In this document: positions 16,555 to 25,136 of the stretch, one piece after another
Layout: the number at the start of each line of letters is the position of its first letter
Position numbering within the stretch: position 1 is the stretch's first letter
NCBI GenBank assembly: GCA_965243345.1
Contig: CBDEUR010000003.1
Location: 248,001 to 312,000 of the forward strand
DNA: 64,000 bases
Direction: 5' to 3'
Source: Bin52 sp965243345
GTDB taxonomy: Bacteria; Pseudomonadota; Alphaproteobacteria; Thalassobaculales; Thalassobaculaceae
The notes under the pieces: model-generated
Seen by the model: the letters and a program-made list of their open reading frames with translations, nothing else
Database searches by the model: none
What the model was told of the DNA's origin: nothing
Translations under genes and position numbers: made by a program

Positions 16555-17577
16555 TCAGCCGCTGTCCTTCATGCTGCGTGGTCCAAGCGGGTGGTCGGCG
16601 TGGGGGTAGGGGTGGTGATGGTGGGAATGGCCGTGCCCGTGCCCGTGATCATGCCCGTGCCCGTGATCATGCTCATGCTCGTGCCCGTGATGCTGGTCGT
16701 GGGCGGTTCCGATTCCCTCGACGTGGTGATGGTGGCTCTCCTGGGCCAGTCCGACCTCGTCCTCGAACCCGATCATCTGCTCGCGGTACTTGCACATCTG
16801 GCAGTTCATGTTGCCGGTCCCGTCCACGATCTCGCCGATGCGTTCGAGCATGGTGTCGATCACCTGTGGATGATGGCCGAGATAGCCGGCCTTGACGATC
16901 TCGATGTCCGGATACCGCGCGGCTGCCTCGTCGGCATGGCGGTAGATGCGCTCCACCAGCACGCCGGTAAACAGGAAGTATGGAAACACGACGACCCGGC
17001 GGAACCCGAGCCCCGAGACCGCATCGAGCGCCGGTCCGACCAGTGGAAAGGTCACACCGGAATAGGCGGTCTGGGCCCAGCCGAATCCCATGCCTTCCCA
17101 CAGCAGCCGGGCCACCTTGGCGACGTTGGCGTTGGCGTCCGGGTCGGATGCGCCGCGCCCCACGACCACCAGGCAGGTGTCGTGGCGCGAGACCCCGGTT
17201 CCGGCCGCCGCGAGCGCGGCCTCGATCCGGTCGCGCGCGGCCCGGAGCATTCTGGTGTCGATCCCGAGTTCCCGGCCGTAGCGGATCGCAAGCCCGGTCT
17301 CCGCCTGGTAGCCGTTGAGCACCGAGGGGATGTCGTTCTTGGCATGACCGGCGGCGAACAGCATCCCGGGTATCGCCAGCACGTCGCGGACACCCTGTCT
17401 GCGCAGGGTGTCGAGCCCTTCGCGGAGCACCGGCCGGGCAAACTCGAGGTAGCCGTAGGAGACGTGCCGGTCCGGCAGCCGTTCGGTCAGGTGACGGGCG
17501 AGGGTGGCAAACTCCTCGACGGCCCGGGGATCGCGGCTGCCGTGGCCGCAGATCAGCACACCTGGAGTATCCTTCAC
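16555..17577 (-). CDS. cbiX: Sirohydrochlorin cobaltochelatase, long form with His-rich tail
   Basis: Inserts cobalt into sirohydrochlorin, the committing step of the early-cobalt route; 340 residues. Two CbiX repeats are seen: ICGHGSRD (about 9-16) and AAGHAKNDIPSVL (about 75-87) carry metal-binding His; the second half covers about 135-250. A CxxC-type site, MNCQMCKYRE (257-266), resembles the Fe-S/redox site of long-form CbiX. Residues about 282-329 contain over twenty His alternating with Gly, Asp and Glu, a likely metal-storage tail. It is first in the leftward cob operon, with promoter expected in 17578-17883. Confidence 0.93.
   Translation of the reverse strand: MKDTPGVLICGHGSRDPRAVEEFATLARHLTERLPDRHVSYGYLEFARPVLREGLDTLRRQGVRDVLAIPGMLFAAGHAKNDIPSVLNGYQAETGLAIRYGRELGIDTRMLRAARDRIEAALAAAGTGVSRHDTCLVVVGRGASDPDANANVAKVARLLWEGMGFGWAQTAYSGVTFPLVGPALDAVSGLGFRRVVVFPYFLFTGVLVERIYRHADEAAARYPDIEIVKAGYLGHHPQVIDTMLERIGEIVDGTGNMNCQMCKYREQMIGFEDEVGLAQESHHHHVEGIGTAHDQHHGHEHEHDHGHGHDHGHGHGHSHHHHPYPHADHPLGPRSMKDSG
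16629..16692. repeat. Short tandem repeat encoding the His-rich tail of CbiX
   Basis: About 64 bases made of 6-base units, mainly CCGTGC, CCGTGA and TCATGC variants (the unit GTGCCC GTGATCAT recurs). On the minus strand it reads His-Gly/His-Asp/His-Glu pairs. A repeat of this kind can change length by slippage without breaking the frame. Confidence 0.8.
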
Positions 17578-17883
17578 TTCGCGTCCTCCTGTTGCCGGAA
17601 CGGGTACGCGAAGCGCCGGAACCCGGGGGTCCGGACCAGCAGTCGCGGATATCCGTCCTGGATCTACCCGGTTCCGGTACCCGGAACGCCCGTCACAACC
17701 GGTGTGTCCCGGGCCGGCTCCGACATGTACGCGCGGCGCGCCCGGCGGTCAATTGCCGGTTCGGCGCCGTGCATATTCCGATGATGATCAGTTGGGAGCG
17801 AAGGTCAGATTCGCGTTGCAGGATGTTGCCCGTTTGCTCCACCCTCGCGACCGGGACCGTAGCGGGCACAGGGATGGGTGGTC
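17578..17883. other. Divergent promoter region of cbiX operon and LLM oxidoreductase
   Basis: 306 bases with no gene. It must promote the leftward cob operon and the rightward oxidoreductase. On the minus strand, around 17640-17675, a stretch with GGAACC, GACGG and CCGCGACTG recalls the core of a cobalamin riboswitch, but the second B12 box and overall order are not convincing, so I do not call one. Confidence 0.4.
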
Positions 17884-18909
17884 ATGGATTTCGGAACGTT
17901 TCTGCTGTTGCAGTCGCCGTCGGCGCGCAGGCAGGAGGAGATCTTCGCGCGCGGGGTGACCATCGCTCAGACCGCCGACCGGCTCGGCTTTGACAGCGTG
18001 TGGTGCGCCGAACACCACTTCTCGACCTACGGGTACCTGTCACGTCCACTCATGTTCGCAACTCACCTCGCGGCCCGGACCGAGCGTATCCGGGTCGGCT
18101 CGGCGGTCGTGGTCCTGCCGCTGCACCATCCCCTGGTGGTTGCCGAGGAGATCGCGACCGCGGACCTGCTGAGCGGCGGCAGGCTCGATGTCGGCCTTGG
18201 CCGCGGCTACCAGACCTACGAGTTCGAACGCCTGGGCCACTCGCTCGACGAGAGCCGGGAACGGTTCGACGAGGCGATCGACGTGCTGTTGCGCGCCTTC
18301 CAGGGCACACCGTTCAGCCACGAGGGAACACACTACCGCTTCGGCGAGACCACGGTGTTCCCGGTTCCGGTGCAGCGGCCACATCCACCTATCTGGATTG
18401 TCGGGCAGAGCCTCGAATCGGTGGTCCGGGTCGCCCGGCGGGGGTTCAACCTGGTTTCCGGCGGGTTCGGTGTTCCGGTCGAGCGGTTGCGCTCGTTCCG
18501 CGAGGGTTTCGACGAGGTCGTTACTGATCCCGAAGCCCGCAGTCGGGTCAGGGTCAGTACCCAGCGGCCGGTCTACGTGACCCGTGACAGGTCGGAACTT
18601 CCCGCGGTGATCGAACACGCACGCTGGAACATGCGGGTCACGCTCAGCCTGCGCCAGGGTCTCGAGCGGGTGGAGCGTGGCCGGGCGCTGGCCGTGCCCT
18701 TCGACAGCGAGCCCGAGGACCAGGACCTGCTGGAACGGTACTTCATCATGGGTACGCCGCAGGAGTGCATCACCCGGATCGGCGAGCTGCACGACGCCAT
18801 GGGCATGGACCACTTCAATGCCAACTTCTGGTTCGGTGATCTCGAGGAGCAGCAGGTTCTGAGTTCGATGGAACTGTTTGCCCGCGAAGTCATGCCGGCC
18901 TTTGCCTGA
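17884..18909 (+). CDS. LLM-class (luciferase-like) flavin-dependent oxidoreductase
   Basis: A cytoplasmic monooxygenase-type protein of 341 residues using reduced flavin. It has the luciferase-like TIM-barrel pattern: MDFGTFLLLQ at the start, FDSVWCAEHHFSTYG (about 36-50), IRVGSAVVVLPLHHPL (about 68-83), LDVGLGRGYQ and the C-terminal MGTPQECITRIGELHD. GTG 17878 is an alternative start two codons earlier; ATG 17884 is used. A dehydrogenase gene follows 12 bases downstream, suggesting one operon. The substrate is unknown; members of this class oxidise alkanals, sulfonates, amines and many xenobiotics. Confidence 0.88.
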   Translation: MDFGTFLLLQSPSARRQEEIFARGVTIAQTADRLGFDSVWCAEHHFSTYGYLSRPLMFATHLAARTERIRVGSAVVVLPLHHPLVVAEEIATADLLSGGRLDVGLGRGYQTYEFERLGHSLDESRERFDEAIDVLLRAFQGTPFSHEGTHYRFGETTVFPVPVQRPHPPIWIVGQSLESVVRVARRGFNLVSGGFGVPVERLRSFREGFDEVVTDPEARSRVRVSTQRPVYVTRDRSELPAVIEHARWNMRVTLSLRQGLERVERGRALAVPFDSEPEDQDLLERYFIMGTPQECITRIGELHDAMGMDHFNANFWFGDLEEQQVLSSMELFAREVMPAFA

Positions 18910-18921
18910 GGGAGGCGGATC

Positions 18922-19851
18922 ATGCGGATCGGATTCATCGGGCTCGGGACCATGGGTGCGCATTGCGCGGCCAACCTGCAGAAGCAGGGATTCGACCTCG
19001 TCGTGCATGACCTCGACCGCCGGGCTGCGAGCGCCTGTCTCGATGCCGGTGCCCGGTGGGCGGACACACCGCGTGAGCTTGCCGCCGCGAGCGACATCAT
19101 CCTTACCTCCCTGCCGGGGCCACCGGAGATCGAGACGGTTGCACTCGATGCCGAACACGGTCTCGTTGCCGGTGTGCAGGGCGACGCGGTCTGGTTCGAC
19201 CTCTCCACCGGGTCACCGGCCCTGATCCGGCGCCTGCACGATGTCCTTGCGGCCCGCGGCGCCCACGTCCTCGATGCGCCGGTAAGCGGCGGTCCGCGCG
19301 GCGCTGAAAGCGGCCGGCTGGCGATCTGGGTCGGCGGCGACAGGGACGTCTTCGAACGTTCGCGCGCGCCGCTCGATGCAATGGGTGACCGGGTCCGCCA
19401 TATCGGGCCCATCGGTGCCGGGACGGTGGCGAAGCTGGTGCACAACAGCGCGGGCTATGCCATCCAGGCCGCGATCGCTGAGGTGTTCTCGGCCGGTGTG
19501 AAGGCCGGTGTCCCGCCGCTAGACCTGTGGGCCGCCCTTCGCCAGGGAGCCCGCGGACGGGTCCGCACCTTTGACAGCCTCGGTGACCATTTCCTGGTCA
19601 ACCACTACGACCCGCCCGATTTCGCGCTGGCGCTCGCGCACAAGGACATTTCACTCGCGTGCGAACTCGGCCGGGAGGTCGGGGTGCCGATGCGGCTGGT
19701 CAACCTGGCGCAGCAGGAGATGCGCGAGGCGCTGAACCGCGGCTGGGAGGGGCGCGACAGCAGGTCCTACCTGCTGCTGCAGCTCGAGCGCGCCGGGCTC
19801 ACCATCGAGGAAGACAGGGCGGAGGTGGCGGCGATCCTGGACGAGGGCTGA
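18922..19851 (+). CDS. NAD(P)-dependent beta-hydroxyacid dehydrogenase (HIBADH family)
   Basis: Oxidises a 3-hydroxy acid to a semialdehyde or keto acid, 309 residues. N-terminal Rossmann signature GFIGLGTMGAHCAANL (4-19); substrate-binding DAPVSGGPRGAESG (about 118-131); catalytic Lys in GTVAKLVHN (Lys about 171, Asn about 175). All catalytic positions of the 3-hydroxyisobutyrate/tartronate-semialdehyde group are present. It follows the LLM oxidoreductase closely and converges on the HIT gene with a 4-base gap. The exact substrate cannot be told. Confidence 0.9.
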   Translation: MRIGFIGLGTMGAHCAANLQKQGFDLVVHDLDRRAASACLDAGARWADTPRELAAASDIILTSLPGPPEIETVALDAEHGLVAGVQGDAVWFDLSTGSPALIRRLHDVLAARGAHVLDAPVSGGPRGAESGRLAIWVGGDRDVFERSRAPLDAMGDRVRHIGPIGAGTVAKLVHNSAGYAIQAAIAEVFSAGVKAGVPPLDLWAALRQGARGRVRTFDSLGDHFLVNHYDPPDFALALAHKDISLACELGREVGVPMRLVNLAQQEMREALNRGWEGRDSRSYLLLQLERAGLTIEEDRAEVAAILDEG

Positions 19852-19855
19852 CCGG

Positions 19856-20281
19856 TCAATCCTGCGCGGCCAGGGCCGCACGGATTCGCTCGGCGTGGTC
19901 CTTCAGCACGCCGGGGTCGGCCATGGTTCCCGGCCGGCGCACGCCCGCACCGGCATGTCGCGGCAACAGGTGGAAATGGAGGTGGAACACCTCCTGTCCG
20001 CCGGCGGCCTCGTTGAACTGCTGCACGGTCAGCCCGTCGGCCGCAAACGCGGTCATGAGCGCTCGGCCGACCTTCTGCAGGCTGGCCAGGCAGGCGGCCA
20101 GCGCTTCGGGAGAGGCGTCGAGGATGGTGCGGGCCGGTTCCTTCGGCAGCACCAGCACGTGCCCGTCGGCGCGCGGCATGATGTCCAAGATGACGACGGT
20201 GTGGTCATCCTCGTAAACCCGCTCGCTGGGCAGTTCGCCGCGCAGGATCCGCGCGAAGATGTTGTCGGCGTCGTAACTCAT
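19856..20281 (-). CDS. HIT-family nucleotide hydrolase/transferase
   Basis: A small Hint-like nucleotide-binding protein of 141 residues. The family motif HxHxHxx is HLHFHLLPRH at 100-109, with DIMPRADGHVLVLPKEP (about 33-49) upstream as in Hint/HinT proteins. It is encoded alone on the minus strand, convergent with the dehydrogenase and divergent from the HMG-CoA-lyase-like gene. Probably a purine nucleoside phosphoramidase; the physiological substrate is unknown. Confidence 0.92.
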   Translation of the reverse strand: MSYDADNIFARILRGELPSERVYEDDHTVVILDIMPRADGHVLVLPKEPARTILDASPEALAACLASLQKVGRALMTAFAADGLTVQQFNEAAGGQEVFHLHFHLLPRHAGAGVRRPGTMADPGVLKDHAERIRAALAAQD

Positions 20282-20449
20282 CTGTGCGCGTCCTCCACAA
20301 TGGCAAACCCGGCGGCTTGTCCGAATTGCCGGGTGATACGCCACTGCCGGAGCGAGACGCAACCCGGCACGGTCCCGCCGCAGCCGGTGCTTGCCGTCGC
20401 CGGGCAATTCCGACAGGGTCGGGCAGGCGCCGGAACAGGAGGACGGGTC

Positions 20450-21412
20450 ATGACGGATCTGCCGACATCGGTACACATTCACGAGGAAGGACCCAGGGAG
20501 GGATTCCAGATCGAGCCGGGACCGATCGGAACCGCGGAGAAGATCAGTCTGATCGACGCCCTGTCGCAGACCGGTTTGCGCCGCATCCAGGTCTGCTCCT
20601 TCGTCAACCCGCGACTCGTGCCCGGGTGGGCCGACGCCGAGGCAGTGGTCGAGGGCTTCAGCCCGGCCGGTGACATCGAGTACTCGGGGCTGTACTTCAA
20701 TGGCAAAGGGCTTGACCGTGCGCTGAAGTTCCGTGACCGGCTCACGATATCGGGATCGATCTCGCTGTCTGCGTCCGAGGCGTTTACCCGCAAGAACCTC
20801 AACCGGGGTCACGCCGAGAACCTGGCGGCGATGAAGCGACATGCCGAGGCCCACCTGGAGTATGGAATCCCGGTCAACCGGATCGGCGTCATGGCGGCCT
20901 TCGGCTGCAACTACCAGGGCGACATAGCACCGGCCACGGTCGTCGATACGCTGGCCGACGGAATGGCGGTCGCCGATGAGACCGGTGCAACGATCACCGT
21001 GTTCTCGCTGGCCGATACCATGGGCTGGGCGGCCCCCCACCGGATCGAGAAGGTGATCGGCGCGGTCCGCGAGCAGTGGCCGGACATGACCCTGTCGCTG
21101 CACCTGCACGACACCCGCGGGCTTGCGGTGGCGAATGCCCATGCCGGGCTCAGGATGGGTGTCTCGCGGTTTGATTCGACCGTCGGGGGCCTGGGAGGCT
21201 GCCCGTTTGCAGGCCAACCCGGGGCGGCGGGCAACATTTGCACCGAGGAACTGGTCATGCTCTGCGAGGAAATGGGGATCGAGACCGGGATCGACCTCGA
21301 CCTGCTGATCGAGGCGGGGCGCATGGCGGAAGCGATCGTGGGACACCCGCTGCCGAGCGAACTGCTGCATGCCGGCAGTCTCGGCCGGTTCCGGCGCACG
21401 GCGCTGGATTGA
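20450..21412 (+). CDS. Hydroxymethylglutaryl-CoA lyase family protein
   Basis: TIM-barrel lyase of 320 residues that cleaves a 3-hydroxyacyl-CoA to acetyl-CoA and a keto acid or similar. Seen: EEGPREGFQIE (about 12-22), the divergent form of the VGPRDG motif with the catalytic Arg kept but Asp changed to Glu. Also present are LHLHDTRGLAVAN (metal-binding His pair, about 215-227) and the Cys signature TVGGLGGCPFAG (about 243-254). AGGAGG precedes the ATG by 7 bases. Its stop overlaps the start of the CoA-transferase gene, so they act together, perhaps in branched-chain or dicarboxylic acyl-CoA breakdown. True HMG-CoA specificity is not assured. Confidence 0.87.
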   Translation: MTDLPTSVHIHEEGPREGFQIEPGPIGTAEKISLIDALSQTGLRRIQVCSFVNPRLVPGWADAEAVVEGFSPAGDIEYSGLYFNGKGLDRALKFRDRLTISGSISLSASEAFTRKNLNRGHAENLAAMKRHAEAHLEYGIPVNRIGVMAAFGCNYQGDIAPATVVDTLADGMAVADETGATITVFSLADTMGWAAPHRIEKVIGAVREQWPDMTLSLHLHDTRGLAVANAHAGLRMGVSRFDSTVGGLGGCPFAGQPGAAGNICTEELVMLCEEMGIETGIDLDLLIEAGRMAEAIVGHPLPSELLHAGSLGRFRRTALD

Positions 21413-22623
21413 TGCCGGCACGACCGCTCGCGGGACTGCGGGTTCTCGAATTCACCCATACCGTAATGGGCCCCACGGCCGGGTTGCTGCTGGCGGAACT
21501 CGGAGCCGACGTGATCAAGGTCGAGCCGGCTCCCGACGGGGACCGGACTCGGCGCCTCGGCGGGTTTGCCTCCGGCTTCTTTGCCGGGTTCAACCGCGGC
21601 AAGCGCAGCCTCGCGATCGACCTGAAGCGACCGGAAGGCCGCAAGCTGCTCCATCGGCTGGTGCCGCACACCGACGTGGTGCTCGAGAACTTCGCTCCGG
21701 GTACCATGGAACGGCTCGAATGCGGCCACGAGCAGCTGGCAGCGCTCAACGGGCGGCTGATCTACCTGGCGCTCAAGGGATATCTCAGGGGCCCCTACGA
21801 GCATCGTCCGGCACTCGACGAGGTGGTGCAGTTCCAGTCGGGGCTTGCCTGGGCCACCGGTCCGCCCGGAAGGCCGTTGCGGGCGGGAGCGTCGGTCATC
21901 GACATTACCGGCGCCATGTTCGGGGTCATCGCGGTGCAGGCGGCGCTGCGCGAGCGCGACGCGACCGGCAAGGGCCAGAGGATCTCGAGTTCGCTGTTCG
22001 AGAGCGCGGCATTCCTGATGACAACCCACATGGCGGGAATGGCCGCAACCGGCCTTGACGCGCAGCCGATGCCGGTCCGCCGCGCGGCGTGGGCAATCTA
22101 CGACGTGTTCGAAACCGGCGGCGGGGAACAGCTGTTCATCGGCGTGACCTCGGACCAGCAATGGACACGGTTTGTCGGCGAGTTCGACCTGCGGCACCTG
22201 GCGGATGATCCGCGTCTCGCCACCAACTCCAGCAGGCTGGAGGAGCGGGAGTGGCTGATCCCGGAGCTCGGTCGGGTCATCGGCGGGTATTCGCGCGGGG
22301 AGGTGGAGCGGCGTTGCACCCGGTGCGAGGTCTCGTGGGCACCGGTTGCTCGGCCGGGAGACCTGTTTGACGATCCGCACCTGCTGGCCACCGGCGGCTT
22401 GGTCGACGTGCTGGTTCCGCACCTGGCCCGCGACGGCACGAGTATGGTCGGACTTCCGGCGTTGCCGGTGGAGTTCGGCCCCGGGCGGGAACGTCCGCGC
22501 CCATGCGGCCAGCCTCCCGCGATCGGCGAGCACACCGCGGTGATCCTCGCCGAGTGCGGGGTATCGGATGCGGAGATCGCCGGGCTGGCGAAACAGGGCA
22601 TCATCGCGCTCGACACCGCGTAA
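21412..22623 (+). CDS. Type III CoA-transferase (CaiB/BaiF family)
   Basis: Transfers CoA between carboxylic acids, 403 residues. Typical motifs: PLAGLRVLEFTHTVMGP at the start, LAELGADVIKVEP (27-39), NRGKRSLAIDLK (61-72), VLENFAPGTM (about 90-99). The catalytic Asp is at about 136 in PALDEVVQFQSG. The ATG shares its A with the stop of the lyase gene (TGATG). The pairing with an HMG-CoA-lyase-like enzyme recalls CoA-transferase/lyase pairs that activate and then cleave a hydroxy dicarboxylate; the actual substrate is unknown. Confidence 0.9.
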   Translation: MPARPLAGLRVLEFTHTVMGPTAGLLLAELGADVIKVEPAPDGDRTRRLGGFASGFFAGFNRGKRSLAIDLKRPEGRKLLHRLVPHTDVVLENFAPGTMERLECGHEQLAALNGRLIYLALKGYLRGPYEHRPALDEVVQFQSGLAWATGPPGRPLRAGASVIDITGAMFGVIAVQAALRERDATGKGQRISSSLFESAAFLMTTHMAGMAATGLDAQPMPVRRAAWAIYDVFETGGGEQLFIGVTSDQQWTRFVGEFDLRHLADDPRLATNSSRLEEREWLIPELGRVIGGYSRGEVERRCTRCEVSWAPVARPGDLFDDPHLLATGGLVDVLVPHLARDGTSMVGLPALPVEFGPGRERPRPCGQPPAIGEHTAVILAECGVSDAEIAGLAKQGIIALDTA

Positions 22624-23072
22624 TGCTGGTACCGGGGAGTTCACCTGTGCCGACGCCGAATGTCACCGGGCCTGCAGGGTCAGGGGAACGGGACCGTCGC
22701 TCCGGGTGGCGGTTCTGGGCCCTTGCCCTTGCCTGGTTGCCGGTTGCCGAGATCGCGCTGGCGTTGGGCAGGTTCGGAGCGGATGCGGCCACCATGGTCC
22801 ATGAGCCCGCGGCATGGTCCGGGCTGCTGCTGTTCGCCGCCGGTGGAGTGCCGCTGGCGCTCGGCTGCCGACGCATCTGGCGTCTCGGGCATCACCGGGC
22901 GGCCTGGATCTCGGGCACGGCGCTCGGTCTGGCGATTGTCCCGGTGGCGCTGCTCGCAGGGCTCTTCGGCCCGTTCGCCGTGGTGGCAGGCGCGGTGGTC
23001 TTCAGCCTTCCGGTATGGGTGGCGGGATGGTGGCTCGCGCGCCGGGTTCCGCATACGGGCGGGCGCGGATAG
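22623..23072 (+). CDS. Small hypothetical membrane protein
   Basis: 149 residues with about four hydrophobic segments (about 31-50, 64-83, 93-113, 117-140) and a cytoplasmic-looking basic/polar N-terminus. The ATG overlaps the TAA of the CoA-transferase gene (TAATG), so it is the third gene of that operon. No family is recognised. An alternative is that the frame is fortuitous, but hydrophobic blocks and coupling favour coding. Confidence 0.6.
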   Translation: MLVPGSSPVPTPNVTGPAGSGERDRRSGWRFWALALAWLPVAEIALALGRFGADAATMVHEPAAWSGLLLFAAGGVPLALGCRRIWRLGHHRAAWISGTALGLAIVPVALLAGLFGPFAVVAGAVVFSLPVWVAGWWLARRVPHTGGRG

Positions 23073-23850
23073 CATGGCGGCAGGTTCAAGCACCCTGAAC
23101 CGGCTTGAGCCGGGGACGCCGGACGAGGCAGCCGGCCACCGCTGCAAGCAGATCCTTGCCTCTGCTATCTCAAGTCCTTGCCGGCCGGCGCATCACCGCA
23201 ATCAAACCACCCGGATGTCACGTGACAAATGCGCCGGCACCCCACTATTGTCAATTTTGCAACCTATCGTCGCATAGAAAACAGCCAACCAGTCTGGTGC
23301 TGAAGAAAGCAAGACAATGGGCTCTGGAAACTGTACAGGTTACGGTTTTCGGTAACACCGGACTCGCTGTTCGAGTTGCCGATTGACCGGGAGCTGACCA
23401 ATGGATACTGGGAGTAAAGAACTACTGAATCTGAAACATATGATCCGCCCTTGGCACCAATACTGAGTTTCTGACAACGCAATGCCCTTGGGAACAGAGT
23501 CTCCTTGTCGGGAAGAGCTCTCTGTTTGACATTCCAGGCTCCCGGCGCCATGTGCTGCCCACCTGGGCATTTCGCTCCGGGGTCGGCCGAGCCGGCCAGC
23601 ATGGGGTCCGGGTAACCGGGCCCCCGGGTTCCTGGTCCAGCTTCATTCCATCAAAGTCGCCATGCCTGATGCCGGGCATGTTCGAAGCTGACGCTTGAGG
23701 GGGTCGCCCGAGACCACCGGCTCGGGCACAGGGGAAGGCCTTCCCCTGTGCCCGCCTTCCGGATCGCGATCTTTCGGTTTCCAATTGGCGACCTCTTGAC
23801 TTCCAATCAGCCGATATGGATGGTTCCGATTGGCGGGACTTGGAGCCGGA
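23073..23850. other. Intergenic stretch of lower G+C, no gene recognised
   Basis: About 780 bases between the membrane-protein gene and the DUF4143 ATPase gene. Bases about 23220-23480 are visibly richer in A+T than the surroundings. Short open frames on both strands do not look like proteins. It contains the perfect 32-bp palindrome listed separately. It probably is the left border of an acquired patch. Confidence 0.5.
23723..23754. repeat. Perfect 32-bp palindrome
   Basis: Each arm is 16 bases (left arm CGGGCACAGGGGAAGG; the right arm is its exact complement) with no spacer. It lies about 97 bases before the DUF4143 gene. A loop-less 16-bp G+C-rich stem could serve as a bidirectional terminator, a protein-binding site or an element end. 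No T run follows on either side. Confidence 0.85.
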
Positions 23851-25071
23851 ATGTTCAAGCGGTTTGTAGAGCGCCGGGCCGAGGAGGCTCTTTCGGATAC
23901 GCCCGTGGTTCTCATTGTGGGGCCGCGCCGGGCGGGCAAGACCACGCTCGTCAAGAGCATGGGGGAAGCCGGCCGCATCTATGTCACGCTCGACGATCAG
24001 ACAATGCTTGATGCGGCCCGGTCCGATCCAGCCGGATTCATCCGGGGCCTGGACCGTGCCACCATCGACGAGATTCAGCGTGCGCCCGACCTGCTCCTGG
24101 CGATCAAGAAGTCGGTCGATGAAGACTATCGCCCAGGCCGTTTTCTCCTCACGGGCTCGGCCAATGTGCTGACCCTGCCACGGATCGCCGACAGTCTGGC
24201 CGGCCGGATGGAAACACTCCGGATGCTGCCGCTCGCGCGGGCCGAGGTTGCGGGACGGACGCCTGGCTTTCTGGAGCGCCTGTTCGAAGGGAAACTGCAA
24301 AATCAACGCAAGGCGGTCGTCGGTGACGATCTCGTCCACTCCGTTCTGCTCGGAGGATTTCCCGAAGCGCTTGCCCGTGAAAGCGAGCGGCGGCGGCAGG
24401 CTTGGGCACGATCCTACCTCGCCTCGATTCTCACGCGCGATCTCAGAGACATCGCGGAGATCGAGAAGCTGACCGAGCTTCCGAAATTCGTGCGGCTGCT
24501 GGCCGGGCATTCCGGCCAACTGGTCAACTATTCGCAATTCGGGGCAAGCATCAACGTCAGCCACAAGACGGGACAGCGCTATGTCGGGCTGCTTGAACAG
24601 GTCTTTCTGATCGCAACGCTGCAGCCATGGTTTACCAACGCGTTGAAACGTATCGTCAAGACGCCAAAGCTGCATTTCCTCGATTCCGGCCTGCTGGCGA
24701 GCGCGCGTGGCCTGACCTTCGACAGGGTGAAGGCGAATCGCGGGACATTCGGATCGCTGCTCGAGAGTTTCGTGTTCTCGGAAGTGCTCAAGCTGATGAC
24801 GTCCTCGGACCTGCAATTGACACCGCATCATTTCCGCGACCGGGATATGCGCGGGGTCGACATCGTACTGGAACGCGACGATGGGGCGATCGCGGGCATT
24901 GAAGTCAAGGCAAGCGCCACGGTGAAGTCCGGCGACTTCGCCGGTCTTCGGGCGCTGGCAGAACCATGCGGCGACCGTTTCGCCTTCGGTGTCGTCCTCT
25001 ATGACAACACGGATGTCGTGCCGTTTGGCGACCGGCTGGTGGCGGCGCCATTGTCCTGTCTGTGGAATTGA
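23851..25071 (+). CDS. AAA-family ATPase with DUF4143 domain
   Basis: 406 residues. The N-terminal P-loop domain has Walker A GPRRAGKTTL (24-33), YVTLDDQTML, Walker B ATIDEIQRAPDLL (about 70-82) and sensor-like LLTGSANVLTLPRI. The C-terminal half is DUF4143 with a nuclease-like GIEVKAS near residue 350 preceded by an Asp in VDIVLE. The ATG at 23851 is used; a TTG seven codons upstream is possible. Such ATPases occur singly in bacterial and archaeal genomes, often in mobile or defence-rich patches; their cellular role is unsettled. It sits next to a HamA-like gene. Confidence 0.88.
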   Translation: MFKRFVERRAEEALSDTPVVLIVGPRRAGKTTLVKSMGEAGRIYVTLDDQTMLDAARSDPAGFIRGLDRATIDEIQRAPDLLLAIKKSVDEDYRPGRFLLTGSANVLTLPRIADSLAGRMETLRMLPLARAEVAGRTPGFLERLFEGKLQNQRKAVVGDDLVHSVLLGGFPEALARESERRRQAWARSYLASILTRDLRDIAEIEKLTELPKFVRLLAGHSGQLVNYSQFGASINVSHKTGQRYVGLLEQVFLIATLQPWFTNALKRIVKTPKLHFLDSGLLASARGLTFDRVKANRGTFGSLLESFVFSEVLKLMTSSDLQLTPHHFRDRDMRGVDIVLERDDGAIAGIEVKASATVKSGDFAGLRALAEPCGDRFAFGVVLYDNTDVVPFGDRLVAAPLSCLWN

Positions 25072-25136
25072 GCGGATGCGCAGAGACTGCGGACTGATAG
25101 AACTGCGCGGCGCGATGATGGCATCGGGGGAACAGC

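Noticed and set aside
17640..17675. Possible cobalamin riboswitch core upstream of cbiX
   Set aside because: Only scattered matches (GGAACC, GACGG, CCGCGACTG); the second B12 box and downstream conserved elements are missing. A covariance-model search would decide.
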